A DNA stretch of 64,000 bases from Lewinellaceae bacterium SD302 (GCA_002591745.1 PDLQ01000028.1:1-64000); one strand, 5' to 3'; positions 7,836 through 16,985 are shown, counted from the first letter of the stretch. Translations and numbers: made by a program. Notes: generated from the letters alone by a model not told the origin.

Positions 7836-9394
7836 AAATGATTCTTTCTTGCGGCCGGCCGGGCTCATTTTGGCTGTGGCTAATATTGATATTACCACGA
7901 CTTCAGGCTCAGCCGGTTGAATTTTACGCGCACGTTGCGCCCATCGTGGCCGAGCATTGCACCCCCTGCCATTCCCCCGGTGGCCCCGGACCCATGCCGT
8001 TCACTAACTACGAGGAGACGGTTGCTTACGGTGCCATGATCGCCTACGTTACCCGCACCCGTTACATGCCTCCCTGGAGAGCCGACCAGGATTACGGACA
8101 TTTTAATACACCACTCAGTCTGAGCGAAGGGCAGATCGATGCTATCCAACGGTGGATGCAGGCCGGTTTTCCTCCCGGAGCCGGGAAAGCAGATCTGTCC
8201 GAAGCACCACCGGTTGCGCTGGAGCCGTTGGAATGGGATCTGGAACTGACGATGGACACGGCCTTCGAACAATACGATATTTATTTCGATCAATTCCAGG
8301 TCTTCCGGTTGCCTACCAGGTTGAAAACGGATCGATGGGTGGAAACCGTCGAGTTTGTTCCCGGCGACGCTTCCATCGTGCGCTACGTGTCCGTTTCCCT
8401 TAGCCAGGGTAAGACGGCCGCCCGATTGGATAAATGGGACCCACGGTACGGTTACACCAGTTTCGGTGGCCCCGGCTTTATGCCCGAGACGGAGGGATGG
8501 TTCACCTGGTCGATAGGGGACGAAAACCGAATGACGGACGGAAGCCGACGCTTTCTTCCGGCCGGTTCCGAATTGATCATGTACATTCATTACGGCCCTA
8601 CGGGAGTGAAGAAACTGGACAGGAGTACGATCAGATTAAAGTTCGCCGAGTCGGAAAGTGAGCTTCCCGTAACTTTCACCATTAGCTTGATCAATCCGAC
8701 TTTGTTGCCCGGAAAGACACTAGAAATTCCGGCGGGTGAACTGACTACCTTACAGGCTGGGGTGAAAATACCCCGACGCGTAAAATTGTATTCTATTGAG
8801 CCTCAGGGGCTATTGCTGACCCGTTCCTGGGAAGTTTTCGTCAGACTTCCCGGAGGAGAGGTAAAGCCATTGCTCAAGATATCCGATTATGATATGCACT
8901 GGCGGCGGTCCTATCGGTTGCCCCAGCCTCTGGAACTTCCGGCGGGTAGTGAGATTCAGGCCCGGGCAGTTTACGACAATCGCCCGGAAAACCCTTTTTT
9001 ACCGGTAAGTCCGCCAATCAAGGCTCATTGGGGGTCAAGATTATACGAGGAGCAATTTCTGCTGCGTTTGCGATTAGAGTGGCCTGATCATTCACGAGGA
9101 CGATGGTTGTCGGGGCATCCGAATCAGGTGGAGGCCTATCGCCAGGTCAAATTGGCCCGTCCGGTCTACGGCAAATTCACGATTAGAGTAGTATCGCTTC
9201 AGGCGGGTACTTCGTACCGGGACTATCATTTCTCTCCGGCTAGGGTAGGGGCGAATGACGTAGAGGTGAACCTGAGTGGCCTCCCCTACGGTAATTTTAT
9301 GCTTAGTTTAGTAGACAGGAACGGCCGGATACTGGACAGTGAGCTTTTCGTATACTGGCCACCGGAAATGACCAAATCGCTACTGGATGAATAA
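7832..9394 (+). CDS. Cytochrome c / PHM-like monooxygenase-fold protein
   Basis: 520 residues with a signal peptide. The N-terminal module has one heme site (CTPCH, near residue 45) followed by the GGPGPMPF and MPPWRAD segments usual in the cytochrome part of these fusions. The rest resembles the copper type II ascorbate-dependent monooxygenase (PHM/DBM) fold. The first-domain His-His copper pair is replaced (SIVRYVSVSL where family members carry histidines), and the second site retains only a single obvious His in IHYGPTG. It is therefore probably not a normal monooxygenase. It overlaps the redoxin gene by 4 nt and the next YceI gene by 8 nt. Confidence 0.72.
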   Translation: MKMILSCGRPGSFWLWLILILPRLQAQPVEFYAHVAPIVAEHCTPCHSPGGPGPMPFTNYEETVAYGAMIAYVTRTRYMPPWRADQDYGHFNTPLSLSEGQIDAIQRWMQAGFPPGAGKADLSEAPPVALEPLEWDLELTMDTAFEQYDIYFDQFQVFRLPTRLKTDRWVETVEFVPGDASIVRYVSVSLSQGKTAARLDKWDPRYGYTSFGGPGFMPETEGWFTWSIGDENRMTDGSRRFLPAGSELIMYIHYGPTGVKKLDRSTIRLKFAESESELPVTFTISLINPTLLPGKTLEIPAGELTTLQAGVKIPRRVKLYSIEPQGLLLTRSWEVFVRLPGGEVKPLLKISDYDMHWRRSYRLPQPLELPAGSEIQARAVYDNRPENPFLPVSPPIKAHWGSRLYEEQFLLRLRLEWPDHSRGRWLSGHPNQVEAYRQVKLARPVYGKFTIRVVSLQAGTSYRDYHFSPARVGANDVEVNLSGLPYGNFMLSLVDRNGRILDSELFVYWPPEMTKSLLDE

Positions 9395-9932
9395 TTACTT
9401 GCTGACTTTTTTGCTGTTTATCTATTACTGTGCAAATCTGAGTGGTCAGTTGTACAGGGGAGAAAAGTGTACGGTAAGTTTCCGTTCTGATGCTCCTCTC
9501 GAACTGATCGAAGCGGATTCACGTCGACTACGTTGCGCCATCGATACCGAGGCAAGAGTGTTTGCTTTCCGGGTGAAGATCAATTCATTCGAGGGTTTTA
9601 ATGGTAGTTTACAAAGAGAGCATTTCAACGAGAACTATCTTGAGTCTTCCACTTACCCCGAAGCTACTTTCAAGGGTGCGATTATCGAGAGAATCGATCT
9701 ATCCGAAGCCGGTGAGTACACCGTAAGAGCAAAAGGAACCTTGATCGTACACGGCATTGCTCAAGAGAGAATAATCAAAAGCACCGTGCGTTCGGATGGT
9801 GAACGCCTGGAGGTTCGTTCTAACTTTACCATCCCCCTGGAAGACCATGGTATTGAGGTGCCGAGGATCGTCAACCAGAAAATTGCGAGCGACATTGAGG
9901 TCAGTGTAGTCGCTGATTTAGCGGTTCAATAA
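9387..9932 (+). CDS. YceI-family periplasmic protein (copy 2)
   Basis: 181 residues with a short signal peptide (to LSGQ). The mature barrel repeats the landmarks of the first YceI: SFRSDAPLELIEADS, EHFNENYLESSTYPEATFKG and a C-terminal SDIEVSVVADL strand. It is a diverged paralogue, not a recent duplicate. It overlaps the PHM-like gene by 8 nt and the kinase gene by 1 nt (TAATG), so it is tightly coupled to both. It may deliver or sense a lipid-like ligand, but this is inference from family and placement. Confidence 0.87.
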   Translation: MNNYLLTFLLFIYYCANLSGQLYRGEKCTVSFRSDAPLELIEADSRRLRCAIDTEARVFAFRVKINSFEGFNGSLQREHFNENYLESSTYPEATFKGAIIERIDLSEAGEYTVRAKGTLIVHGIAQERIIKSTVRSDGERLEVRSNFTIPLEDHGIEVPRIVNQKIASDIEVSVVADLAVQ

Positions 9933-12808
9933 TGTTGCCGAAACTGATGATCGAACGAAGGTACGCTCGGGTCGTTTCAGGCGGCATTTTGTTGTTATTA
10001 ATGCTGTTCCCGTTGACAGGGTCGGCCCAGCAGCCCTTTTTTCGGTTTCAGCCTTTAAAACATTCTGCTCTGGCCACCGATCCGGTAATGATCCGTCCGG
10101 ATGACGACGGCAGAATGTGGGTGGGAACGAAACAGGGTCTTCATCGGCTGGAGGGTAACTCCTTCCGGAAAATTCCCGTTGTCGGGCAGGAGGAGAGTGT
10201 AGTTTCAGCCATCTACCAGACCAGGGACGGAGAGTTGTGGGTAGGATATCTGGATGGCTCAGTCAGGATAATGAAGGGAGATCGCTTGCATAAGTGGGAA
10301 CCCGAGGAAGGTCTTCCCGTCAAGGCGATCACCGGTTTCGCGGAGGATGACCTGGGCCAGCTTTGGATCAGTACCTACGGTGAGGGATTATATTGTCTGG
10401 CGAAGAACGGCCGTCTCTACAATCTCGGGCCGGACGATGGTCCGTTACAGCATGACATTTATGCGCTATGTAGTGGACCGAACGGGGAAGTATGGGCGGG
10501 CACCGACGCGGGAATTTCCGTTTGCACCTTCAGGCGGGGGAACAAAAAGATCCGCCGGTTCAATGACCTACCGGACGAGATCGTACTGTCCTTACTAGCT
10601 GATGATCACAACGTCTGGATCGGAACCCATGAAGGAGGACTGGTCCGTTATGACACGGAGCAGAAAATATTCAATGGCATGGACTCATCCGGAATCTTCG
10701 GCGCAATCGTTCAATTAGTCAACGGGGTTGGTGACGAACAGTTTGCTCTTAATCAGGCGGGTGAACTATTCAGAGTGACGGCCGGAAAGATCCACCGCGT
10801 GCATCCTCGTAAGGCGCAGGAGACACGGTTAGATCACTTGGGAACAGACAAAGAAGGCAACTTATGGCTACTCGACGCAAAGAGCGGGTTATATTCGGCA
10901 TCCCTGAGATTCGACTTTATGGATATGGATTTCGGACAACCACAAACCGTACTTAAAATAGTGGAAGGAGCTACTTGGGTGGGGACCGAAAACGGTTTGA
11001 TTCGGAAAGGGCCGGAAAGTGAAAATTATCAGACTGTTAGCGGATCGGCCGGCACGAACGTATTGTGTATCTATGCCCTAAGCGAGAAAGATGGGAGCGA
11101 AAGAATACTAGTGGGCACTTTTGGCCAGGGATTGCTGGTCTGCCAAGCAGAGAACTGCCGCAGAATCGGGGAGGCGGAAGGATTACCCAACACCAATATA
11201 CTGTCCATTGACGGAGGCCGCGGCGATACGATCTGGATGGCGACCCTGGGTGGGGTGCTGGCACTCGATCTTGCCAGTCTGGAGGAGACCAAACCCTTGG
11301 TAAGAAAACTGAAGGGGGTGGCCGAAGGATTCATCTATCAGTTACATTGCGCGCCTGACGATATATTATGGGTGGCAACCGACGGAGACGGTTTGCTTAG
11401 ATACGACGAGAGCGGCGTGAAAAGGATAAGCCTGGATGAAAATTTTTTGGAGGATCGACAATTGCCCTCTACTGTATTCTCCGTCGTGCCAGCCAGAGGA
11501 GGAGGCATCTGGGTAAATAGCCAGGAGAAAGGAATTTTGAAATTCGATCAGGGTAAGTTGAAGCAATTAAACGTGGGAGATTATCTGGTGGAATCGGGGC
11601 AAGAGATCAGTGGCCTTCTGGAAGCTCCTTCGGGCGAACTCATCGTCGTGCATCCGCAGGGTGTTAGTCTGTTTTCTTCCTCGGATTCGACCTGGCTGAC
11701 TTACGGGGCACAGTCAGGATTCACGACTGGGGGTTCGGCCTTCAATGCGATCGGTGAGAACGAGGACGGAGAGATATGGCTGGTAGCTGGCAATCAGTTG
11801 GTACACTATCGTAGTGACAGCGGGCTGCGGTCCAAGCCGGTTACCCGCCTGACTTCCGTTCTGGCATCGGGCCTGGAGATCGAAGCGAACGATACGACCC
11901 TGGCCTACGACCAAAATTACCTGGTGTTTAGTTACGAAGGCAACTGGCTTACTGATCAGGAGGCCGTCAGCTATCGGTACTGGTTGAAAGGCCACGACCA
12001 AAATTGGATTACCTCGGCGGACGACCGGGTAAATTACTCTAACCTTTCGCCAGGCAAATATGCTTTCTGGCTGGAAAGCGGACTAAATGGGCAATTTTCC
12101 GGGCGTCCTGACCTGACGTACGAGTTTTCCATTGCAAGTCCCTGGTGGATGCGTTGGTGGGCTTTACTAGGATTTGTCACGCTTTTTGGCTTAATTCTCA
12201 ACTTACTTACATACCACCGTCGTAATAGACGCGCCAGACTGTTATTGCTCGAAAAAGAAAGAGTACAAAGCGAACTGGCCGCCCTGAAAGCTCAGGTTAA
12301 TCCTCACTTTTTGTTCAATAGTTTCAGTACACTGATCGCTACAATTGAACGATCGCCGGATAATGCTATCGCTTACGTAGAACAATTATCCGCTTTCTTT
12401 CGCAAGGTGCTCTCAATGCGGCAAACCGATCTTCTTCCTCTGGTCGATGAGTTGGAACTTGCGCAAAATTATTTCTACCTGCTCAGAAAACGGTTTGGAG
12501 AAAAATTACGTCTGGAAGTTGACTGTCCTGACCATGGAGGTCTGCTCCCCCCGATGAGCCTGCAGATACTGGTGGAGAACGCAGTGAAGCACAATATGGT
12601 CAGTCGTCGGCATCCGATGATCATCGAGATCACCCGAAAAGGGAACGTGCTGTTGGTGCGCAACCCGGTACATCCAAAGCGCAAGCCGGAAATCAGTACC
12701 GGCTTCGGGCTCAGTGCCATCAGGAGAAGGTACCAATTGCTGGGTATCAGAGAACCTCGTGTCGAAGAATCGGGCGGCTACTTTTGCGTTCATTTACCGA
12801 TACTGTAA
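9932..12808 (+). CDS. Propeller-type LytS-like sensor histidine kinase
   Basis: 958 residues. A signal peptide or first membrane helix (residues 10-32) leads into a long periplasmic region with repeated two-component-regulator propeller blades (W(V)GT or LWVG motifs such as RMWVGTKQGL and ELWVGYLDGS). A Y_Y_Y-type domain (WLKGHDQNW, LSPGKYAFWLES) and a transmembrane helix (about 745-765) follow. The cytoplasmic end is a His_kinase (LytS/YehU) domain with NPHFLFN (His792) and the ATP-binding ILVENAVKHN. The partner regulator starts 12 nt downstream. Together they probably control the electron-transfer cluster upstream; the signal is unknown. Confidence 0.9.
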   Translation: MLPKLMIERRYARVVSGGILLLLMLFPLTGSAQQPFFRFQPLKHSALATDPVMIRPDDDGRMWVGTKQGLHRLEGNSFRKIPVVGQEESVVSAIYQTRDGELWVGYLDGSVRIMKGDRLHKWEPEEGLPVKAITGFAEDDLGQLWISTYGEGLYCLAKNGRLYNLGPDDGPLQHDIYALCSGPNGEVWAGTDAGISVCTFRRGNKKIRRFNDLPDEIVLSLLADDHNVWIGTHEGGLVRYDTEQKIFNGMDSSGIFGAIVQLVNGVGDEQFALNQAGELFRVTAGKIHRVHPRKAQETRLDHLGTDKEGNLWLLDAKSGLYSASLRFDFMDMDFGQPQTVLKIVEGATWVGTENGLIRKGPESENYQTVSGSAGTNVLCIYALSEKDGSERILVGTFGQGLLVCQAENCRRIGEAEGLPNTNILSIDGGRGDTIWMATLGGVLALDLASLEETKPLVRKLKGVAEGFIYQLHCAPDDILWVATDGDGLLRYDESGVKRISLDENFLEDRQLPSTVFSVVPARGGGIWVNSQEKGILKFDQGKLKQLNVGDYLVESGQEISGLLEAPSGELIVVHPQGVSLFSSSDSTWLTYGAQSGFTTGGSAFNAIGENEDGEIWLVAGNQLVHYRSDSGLRSKPVTRLTSVLASGLEIEANDTTLAYDQNYLVFSYEGNWLTDQEAVSYRYWLKGHDQNWITSADDRVNYSNLSPGKYAFWLESGLNGQFSGRPDLTYEFSIASPWWMRWWALLGFVTLFGLILNLLTYHRRNRRARLLLLEKERVQSELAALKAQVNPHFLFNSFSTLIATIERSPDNAIAYVEQLSAFFRKVLSMRQTDLLPLVDELELAQNYFYLLRKRFGEKLRLEVDCPDHGGLLPPMSLQILVENAVKHNMVSRRHPMIIEITRKGNVLLVRNPVHPKRKPEISTGFGLSAIRRRYQLLGIREPRVEESGGYFCVHLPIL

Positions 12809-12820
12809 ATACGAATACCT

Positions 12821-13564
12821 ATGAGGATCATTATCGCCGAAGACGAACCGCTCACGGCAAATCGACTCAAAAAGATGATCGCTGAGTTGTTGACCGAAAA
12901 AGCGGACTATATTTTTACGGAAACCGTATCTGAAACACTGGAGGAACTAGCCGGCGTCACCCCGCCGGACCTCCTGCTGCTGGACGTGCATTTGGCAGAC
13001 GGGTCTTCCCTGGACATTTTCGCCGTGACGACAGTCAGCATTCCGGTCATCTTCACTACCGCCTATGATGAACACGCTGTCAGGGCCTTCAGACTTAATG
13101 CCGTAGATTATCTGCTCAAACCCATTAACAAAGATGAGTTGGCTGCGGCATTGCTGAAATGGAGAGCACAACAGACCTCGGAAATCGACTATGCCAAGCT
13201 GGTAAGGGCAATGAAGACAGAAGCTAATACCCATCGATTTCTGATTAAAAGCGGACAACAAATTCACCTGGTTGAGGCTACGGAGGTCGCTTTCTTCTCC
13301 ACGGAGGACCGCCTGACCATCCTTACGACACTAACGGGAAAACGACACGTGCTGGATCAGTCACTAGATCGGCTGGAAACAGAGTTGGACGCCAATCAAT
13401 TCTTCCGGGTCAATCGGCAATTTATCGTTCAGCGTCGGGCGATAAAGGAGATGCACGCTTACTCAAAAGCGAGAGTGAAACTAGTGCTGACCACGGGTCA
13501 GGAAACCATAGTCAGTACCGAACGTTCCCCTCACTTCAAAGAATGGCTGGTAAGTGGCGTTTGA
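12821..13564 (+). CDS. LytTR-family response regulator
   Basis: 247 residues. The N-terminal receiver has the acidic pocket (EDE near residues 7-9), the phospho-acceptor Asp55 in LLLLDVHLADG, a conserved TTAYDEHAVRAF segment and the Lys of YLLKP. The C-terminal ~100 residues form a LytTR DNA-binding domain (FLIKSGQQIHLV, FFRVNRQFIV). It pairs with the histidine kinase immediately upstream. LytTR regulators usually bind direct repeats near promoters; I could not identify its operator here. Confidence 0.93.
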   Translation: MRIIIAEDEPLTANRLKKMIAELLTEKADYIFTETVSETLEELAGVTPPDLLLLDVHLADGSSLDIFAVTTVSIPVIFTTAYDEHAVRAFRLNAVDYLLKPINKDELAAALLKWRAQQTSEIDYAKLVRAMKTEANTHRFLIKSGQQIHLVEATEVAFFSTEDRLTILTTLTGKRHVLDQSLDRLETELDANQFFRVNRQFIVQRRAIKEMHAYSKARVKLVLTTGQETIVSTERSPHFKEWLVSGV

Positions 13565-13607
13565 ATAGACCCGCGATGTTGACGAAAGCTTTACCGGCCA
13601 GCTAATA

Positions 13608-13615
13608 TAAATTTG
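13608..13615 (+). promoter_or_regulatory. Candidate -7 element upstream of hemL
   Basis: TAAATTTG matches the Bacteroidota -7 consensus TAnnTTTG and lies 36 nt before the hemL ATG. No well-spaced TTTG -33 element is visible (the nearest TTG, at 13579-13581, is 26 nt away). Confidence 0.4.
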
Positions 13616-13651
13616 TATAGCTGCCGTATTCTTGCAGAAACTATTCTTACC

Positions 13652-14959
13652 ATGTCATTCGAACAGCGTATTCCCCGCGAAAAATCGGCAGCATTATTCG
13701 CGGAAGCCAAGCAGTATTTTCCCGGCGGAGTCAATTCTCCCGTACGGGCTTTTAAGTCGGTCAGCGGACCGCCGCTGTTCATCAAGGAAGGACAGGGCAG
13801 TCATTTTACGGATGAGGATGATAATACCTATCTTGACTTTTGCTGTAGCTGGGGCCCGCTGATCCACGGCCACAATAATGATCACATCCGGGAGGAAGTA
13901 TATAAAACGGTGGCGAAAGGGACCAGTTTCGGCACGCCCAACCGCTTGGGAAATGAACTGGGACAATTGATCCTAGATAACCATCCTTACCTGGAAAAAC
14001 TGCGCTTCGTTAGTTCCGGCACGGAAGCGGTAATGAGTGCGCTACGCCTGGCCCGGGGCTTTAGTGGAAAGGATAAGATCATTAAATTCGACGGCTGTTA
14101 CCACGGTCACGTCGATAGTTTACTGGTGCAGGCTGGTTCCGGCCTAGCCACCTTCGGCACCAGTTCTTCGGCCGGGGTGCCGGAAGCTTATGCCCGTGAT
14201 ACCCTGGTTTTGCCACTAAACGACCGCGATCTGCTGGAAGAAACGCTAAGTAAACACGCCCACGAAATAGCCGCCGTTATCGTGGAACCCATCCCGGCCA
14301 ATAATGGATTGTTACTCCAGGACAAAAGTTGGCTGGAATGTCTGCGCACCAAGTGTTGGAAACACGGTGTATTACTGATTTTCGATGAGGTGATCAGCGG
14401 CTTTCGGGTCGGCTTTACCGGGGCAGCAGGCTACTACGATGTACAGCCCGATATCCTGACCTTTGGTAAGGTGATCGGTGGTGGATTCCCCGTGGGCGCT
14501 TACGGAGCCAGTGCGGAGATCATGAGCCACATCGCCCCGGAAGGTAGCGTCTACCAGGCCGGCACACTTTCGGCCAATCCGGTAGCCATGGCGGCCGGTA
14601 AAGCAGCCCTGGAGCAATGTCTGGAGTCAGGCTTTTACGAGAGACTGGCAGAAAAAACGGCGAATATGGCCGCGAAAATTCAGTCACACGCTACGGAGAA
14701 AAAATACCCGCTACACGTCGTCAACGTCGGTTCTATTTTCTGGCTGGCTTTCGCCGAAGAGCGCATTACCCGGGCCGATCAGATTGATCCTGCCAGTATG
14801 GAGCATTTCAAAGTTCTCCACCACGAACTCTTGCAGGAAGGCGTTTACTTAGGACCGAGCGGCTACGAAGTCGGCTTCGTCAGTAGCGCACACACGGAGG
14901 AAGACCTGGCCTTAGCCGCCAGGAAAATTTGCGCTGCTCTGGACCTGGTGTTCGGCTAG
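13652..14959 (+). CDS. hemL: Glutamate-1-semialdehyde 2,1-aminomutase
   Basis: 435 residues from the ATG at 13652; the upstream in-frame TTG at 13613 adds a non-family extension and overlaps the likely promoter. HemL converts glutamate-1-semialdehyde to 5-aminolevulinate in the C5 heme pathway using PLP. Visible landmarks: FPGGVNSPVRAF at the N-terminus, SSGTEAVMSALRLARG and FDGCYHGHVDSLLV for cofactor binding, FDEVISGFRVG, and the Schiff-base Lys in TFGKVIGGGFPVGAYG. Length and motif order are those of the family. It sits alone after the two-component pair; heme supply would suit the nearby cytochromes, but hemL is a housekeeping gene. Confidence 0.96.
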   Translation: MSFEQRIPREKSAALFAEAKQYFPGGVNSPVRAFKSVSGPPLFIKEGQGSHFTDEDDNTYLDFCCSWGPLIHGHNNDHIREEVYKTVAKGTSFGTPNRLGNELGQLILDNHPYLEKLRFVSSGTEAVMSALRLARGFSGKDKIIKFDGCYHGHVDSLLVQAGSGLATFGTSSSAGVPEAYARDTLVLPLNDRDLLEETLSKHAHEIAAVIVEPIPANNGLLLQDKSWLECLRTKCWKHGVLLIFDEVISGFRVGFTGAAGYYDVQPDILTFGKVIGGGFPVGAYGASAEIMSHIAPEGSVYQAGTLSANPVAMAAGKAALEQCLESGFYERLAEKTANMAAKIQSHATEKKYPLHVVNVGSIFWLAFAEERITRADQIDPASMEHFKVLHHELLQEGVYLGPSGYEVGFVSSAHTEEDLALAARKICAALDLVFG

Positions 14960-15005
14960 CTTGCTGGTGTTAAAGATGTGAGTGATCGTGGTGGTAATGA
15001 GCACT

Positions 15006-15171
15006 GCTACTTTGTTAGCCAAAAGCCAAAAGCCAAAAGCCAAAAGACACTAGACACTAGACACTAGACACTAGACTTCCGAACGAGGCACGCTAAGGTG
15101 GCAGTCTAATAGTGGAGCGGTCTAGCGTCTAACATCTAACAGCAGAGCGGTCTTTTTGACTTCAAAGTAGC
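15006..15171. repeat. Composite inverted-motif element (REPIN-like), copy 1
   Basis: The element begins GCTACTTTGTTAGCCAAAAG and ends TTTTTGACTTCAAAGTAGC, so its two ends are inverted copies of the dispersed GCTACTTTG motif. The interior holds two heptamer arrays and short GTCTAAC-type repeats. A second element with the same ends lies at 56485-56590. It fills most of the gap between hemL and the next lipoprotein gene and shows no coding potential. Confidence 0.65.
15017..15073 (+). repeat. Two adjacent heptamer tandem repeats
   Basis: Four units of AGCCAAA (15017-15044) are followed, after one base, by four units of GACACTA (15046-15073). Both have a 7-bp period but different sequence. The first array appears to have grown from the AGCCAAAA end of the dispersed motif copy at 15006-15014. 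Such arrays are prone to slippage. Confidence 0.9.
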
Positions 15172-15225
15172 AATGCCTCCTAAAACCCAAAACCCATATC
15201 TTGCGGACCAAACAACCAAGATACC

Positions 15226-15798
15226 ATGCAGCGCAAGTACTTTTTAATGTTTCTGTCGGTCACTATGACCTTATTATTGACGGCTTGTAGTGGAGAAGAA
15301 ACGACGACCAGTAGCGGATCAGAAACCGACGAAGCCGCCGTAGTTGTAGAGCCACCAGCACCAAAACCAGAGGCTACTGACCTGGGGATAAAAGCCGGCG
15401 ATGTGATTGCCGATAACGAACGACTGCAAGCCGGAGAACTGCGTAGTGGAGAGGGTGAATTCGATGTCTTCTACCTGAAGAATGAAGCAGGACAACGGAT
15501 TGGCTACGTGATAGAAGATTTTGATGCACCGGGTAAAGTGGGTGATATCTTTATTACCAACGCCGGCAGTACCGCCCCTGGTGCCAAAGGCATTAAAGTG
15601 GGCCAGAGCTGGGCCGATCTACAAGCAGCTTTCCCGGATATTGAGGCTTACGGCTCCGAGGTGGAATCACGTACTTACGCTATCACCGATGAGTTGAGTT
15701 TTCGACTGAGCGTGATGAATAACCAGTACGAAGTAGAGGAATCGACCATTCCAGCCGACACCAAGATTACGGAAATACTAATTAAAGCGCCCCGCTGA
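15226..15798 (+). CDS. Putative lipoprotein of unknown function
   Basis: 190 residues. The signal sequence ends in a clear lipobox (LLTACSG, Cys21), followed by a Ser/Thr/Glu-rich linker to about residue 50. The globular part contains VFYLKNEAGQRIGY-like strands and a KGIKVGQSWADLQAAFPDIEA segment. That resembles the VGxxxxxLxxxFP pattern seen in several bacterial lipoprotein families, but I do not recognise a specific one. The stop overlaps the metZ start by one base, so co-translation with metZ is likely, though no functional link is apparent. Confidence 0.75.
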   Translation: MQRKYFLMFLSVTMTLLLTACSGEETTTSSGSETDEAAVVVEPPAPKPEATDLGIKAGDVIADNERLQAGELRSGEGEFDVFYLKNEAGQRIGYVIEDFDAPGKVGDIFITNAGSTAPGAKGIKVGQSWADLQAAFPDIEAYGSEVESRTYAITDELSFRLSVMNNQYEVEESTIPADTKITEILIKAPR

Positions 15799-16985
15799 TG
15801 ATGAAGGAGGAGGAAGGACAAAGGTTTTCCACCCGCGCGATCCGTGGGCAAACCGAACGCACCCAGTATCGGGAGCACGCAACGCCACTTTTCCTGACCA
15901 GTAGCTTTACCTTCGATACGGCCGAGCAGATGGCCAACACTTTCGCGGGTGAGGAGGAAGGAATAATTTACAGCCGCTACAGCAATCCCACGGTAGATGA
16001 ATTGATCGCCAAGGTTTGTGTAATGGAAGGTTGTGCCGCCGGTTTTGCTACGGCTACCGGAATGGCGGCAGTATTTTCGAGTTTGGCGGCTTTACTTCGG
16101 GCGGGAGATCACATCATTGCTACTCGGGCGGTATTCGGTTCGACCCATCAGATCCTGACTGAAATACTACCGCGCTGGGGAATTACCACAACCTACGTTG
16201 ACCCGGAAAATACCAGCCAATGGGATGCCGCGATCAAGCCGACTACCAAACTAATGATGTTGGAGACGCCTTCCAACCCTGGCCTGAAGTTGGTTGATCT
16301 GAAAGCCGCAGGAGAATTTTGCACCCACCACGGTTTAATTTACGTAGTTGATAACTGTTTTGCCACTCCTTACCTGCAACGCCCGGCCGAATACGGAGCC
16401 GATCTGGTGATTCACAGTGCTACTAAGTGGATGGATGGACAGGGCAGGGTATTGGGCGGATTGATCGTGGGGAAGGAAAAATACCTGGAGCCAATTACCT
16501 TTTTTTGCCGCCATACCGGACCGGCGATGTCACCTTTTAATGCCTGGGTTTTAACAAAAAGCCTGGAAACGTTAAAGGTCAGGATGGATGCTCATTGTGC
16601 CAATGCTCTGGAGCTGGCGAGCTGGCTGAGTGAACAGGATTGGATAAATAAAGTACATTATCCGGGCCTGAAGAGCCACCCACAATACGAGTTGGCGCAG
16701 CGGCAGATGAAGGCCGGGGGCGGAATTGTAACCTTTGAGTTGAAGGGTGGTGTTTTAGCTGCTGGTGAGCTTATCGACGGAGTCAAAATTTGTAGTCGCT
16801 CCTCAAACCTTGGAGATACCCGTACTATTCTGACGCATCCGGCTACTACTACGCACAGTAAGTTGACGGAGACGGAACGACTGGCCGTTGGAATCAGCCC
16901 CGGCTTGATTCGGATGAGCGTAGGACTGGAAGACACCCAAGACCTCAAAAATGATTTGACCCAAGCCGTATTACCACATGGATGA
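15798..16985 (+). CDS. metZ: O-succinylhomoserine sulfhydrylase
   Basis: 395 residues; a second ATG three bases later is an equally good start. A PLP enzyme of the trans-sulfuration family that makes homocysteine from O-succinylhomoserine and sulfide in methionine synthesis. Landmarks: SRYSNPT, the ATGMAAVF region, ETPSNPGLKLVD, DNCFATPYLQRP, and the PLP Lys in SATKWMDGQGRVLGG, a signature separating MetZ from cystathionine gamma-synthase. The end (ISPGLIRMSVGLED) is typical. It overlaps the following FAD oxidoreductase by 8 nt. Confidence 0.93.
   Translation: MMKEEEGQRFSTRAIRGQTERTQYREHATPLFLTSSFTFDTAEQMANTFAGEEEGIIYSRYSNPTVDELIAKVCVMEGCAAGFATATGMAAVFSSLAALLRAGDHIIATRAVFGSTHQILTEILPRWGITTTYVDPENTSQWDAAIKPTTKLMMLETPSNPGLKLVDLKAAGEFCTHHGLIYVVDNCFATPYLQRPAEYGADLVIHSATKWMDGQGRVLGGLIVGKEKYLEPITFFCRHTGPAMSPFNAWVLTKSLETLKVRMDAHCANALELASWLSEQDWINKVHYPGLKSHPQYELAQRQMKAGGGIVTFELKGGVLAAGELIDGVKICSRSSNLGDTRTILTHPATTTHSKLTETERLAVGISPGLIRMSVGLEDTQDLKNDLTQAVLPHG

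Noticed and set aside
7892-8590. 232-codon minus-strand frame over the PHM-like gene
   Set aside because: Shadow of a GC-rich coding frame, with no start context or family motif.
13613-13651. TTG start extending hemL
   Set aside because: It overlaps the -7 element, and the family N-terminus begins at the ATG at 13652.
15017-15073. CRISPR-like array
   Set aside because: Units are 7 bp, contiguous and without spacers.
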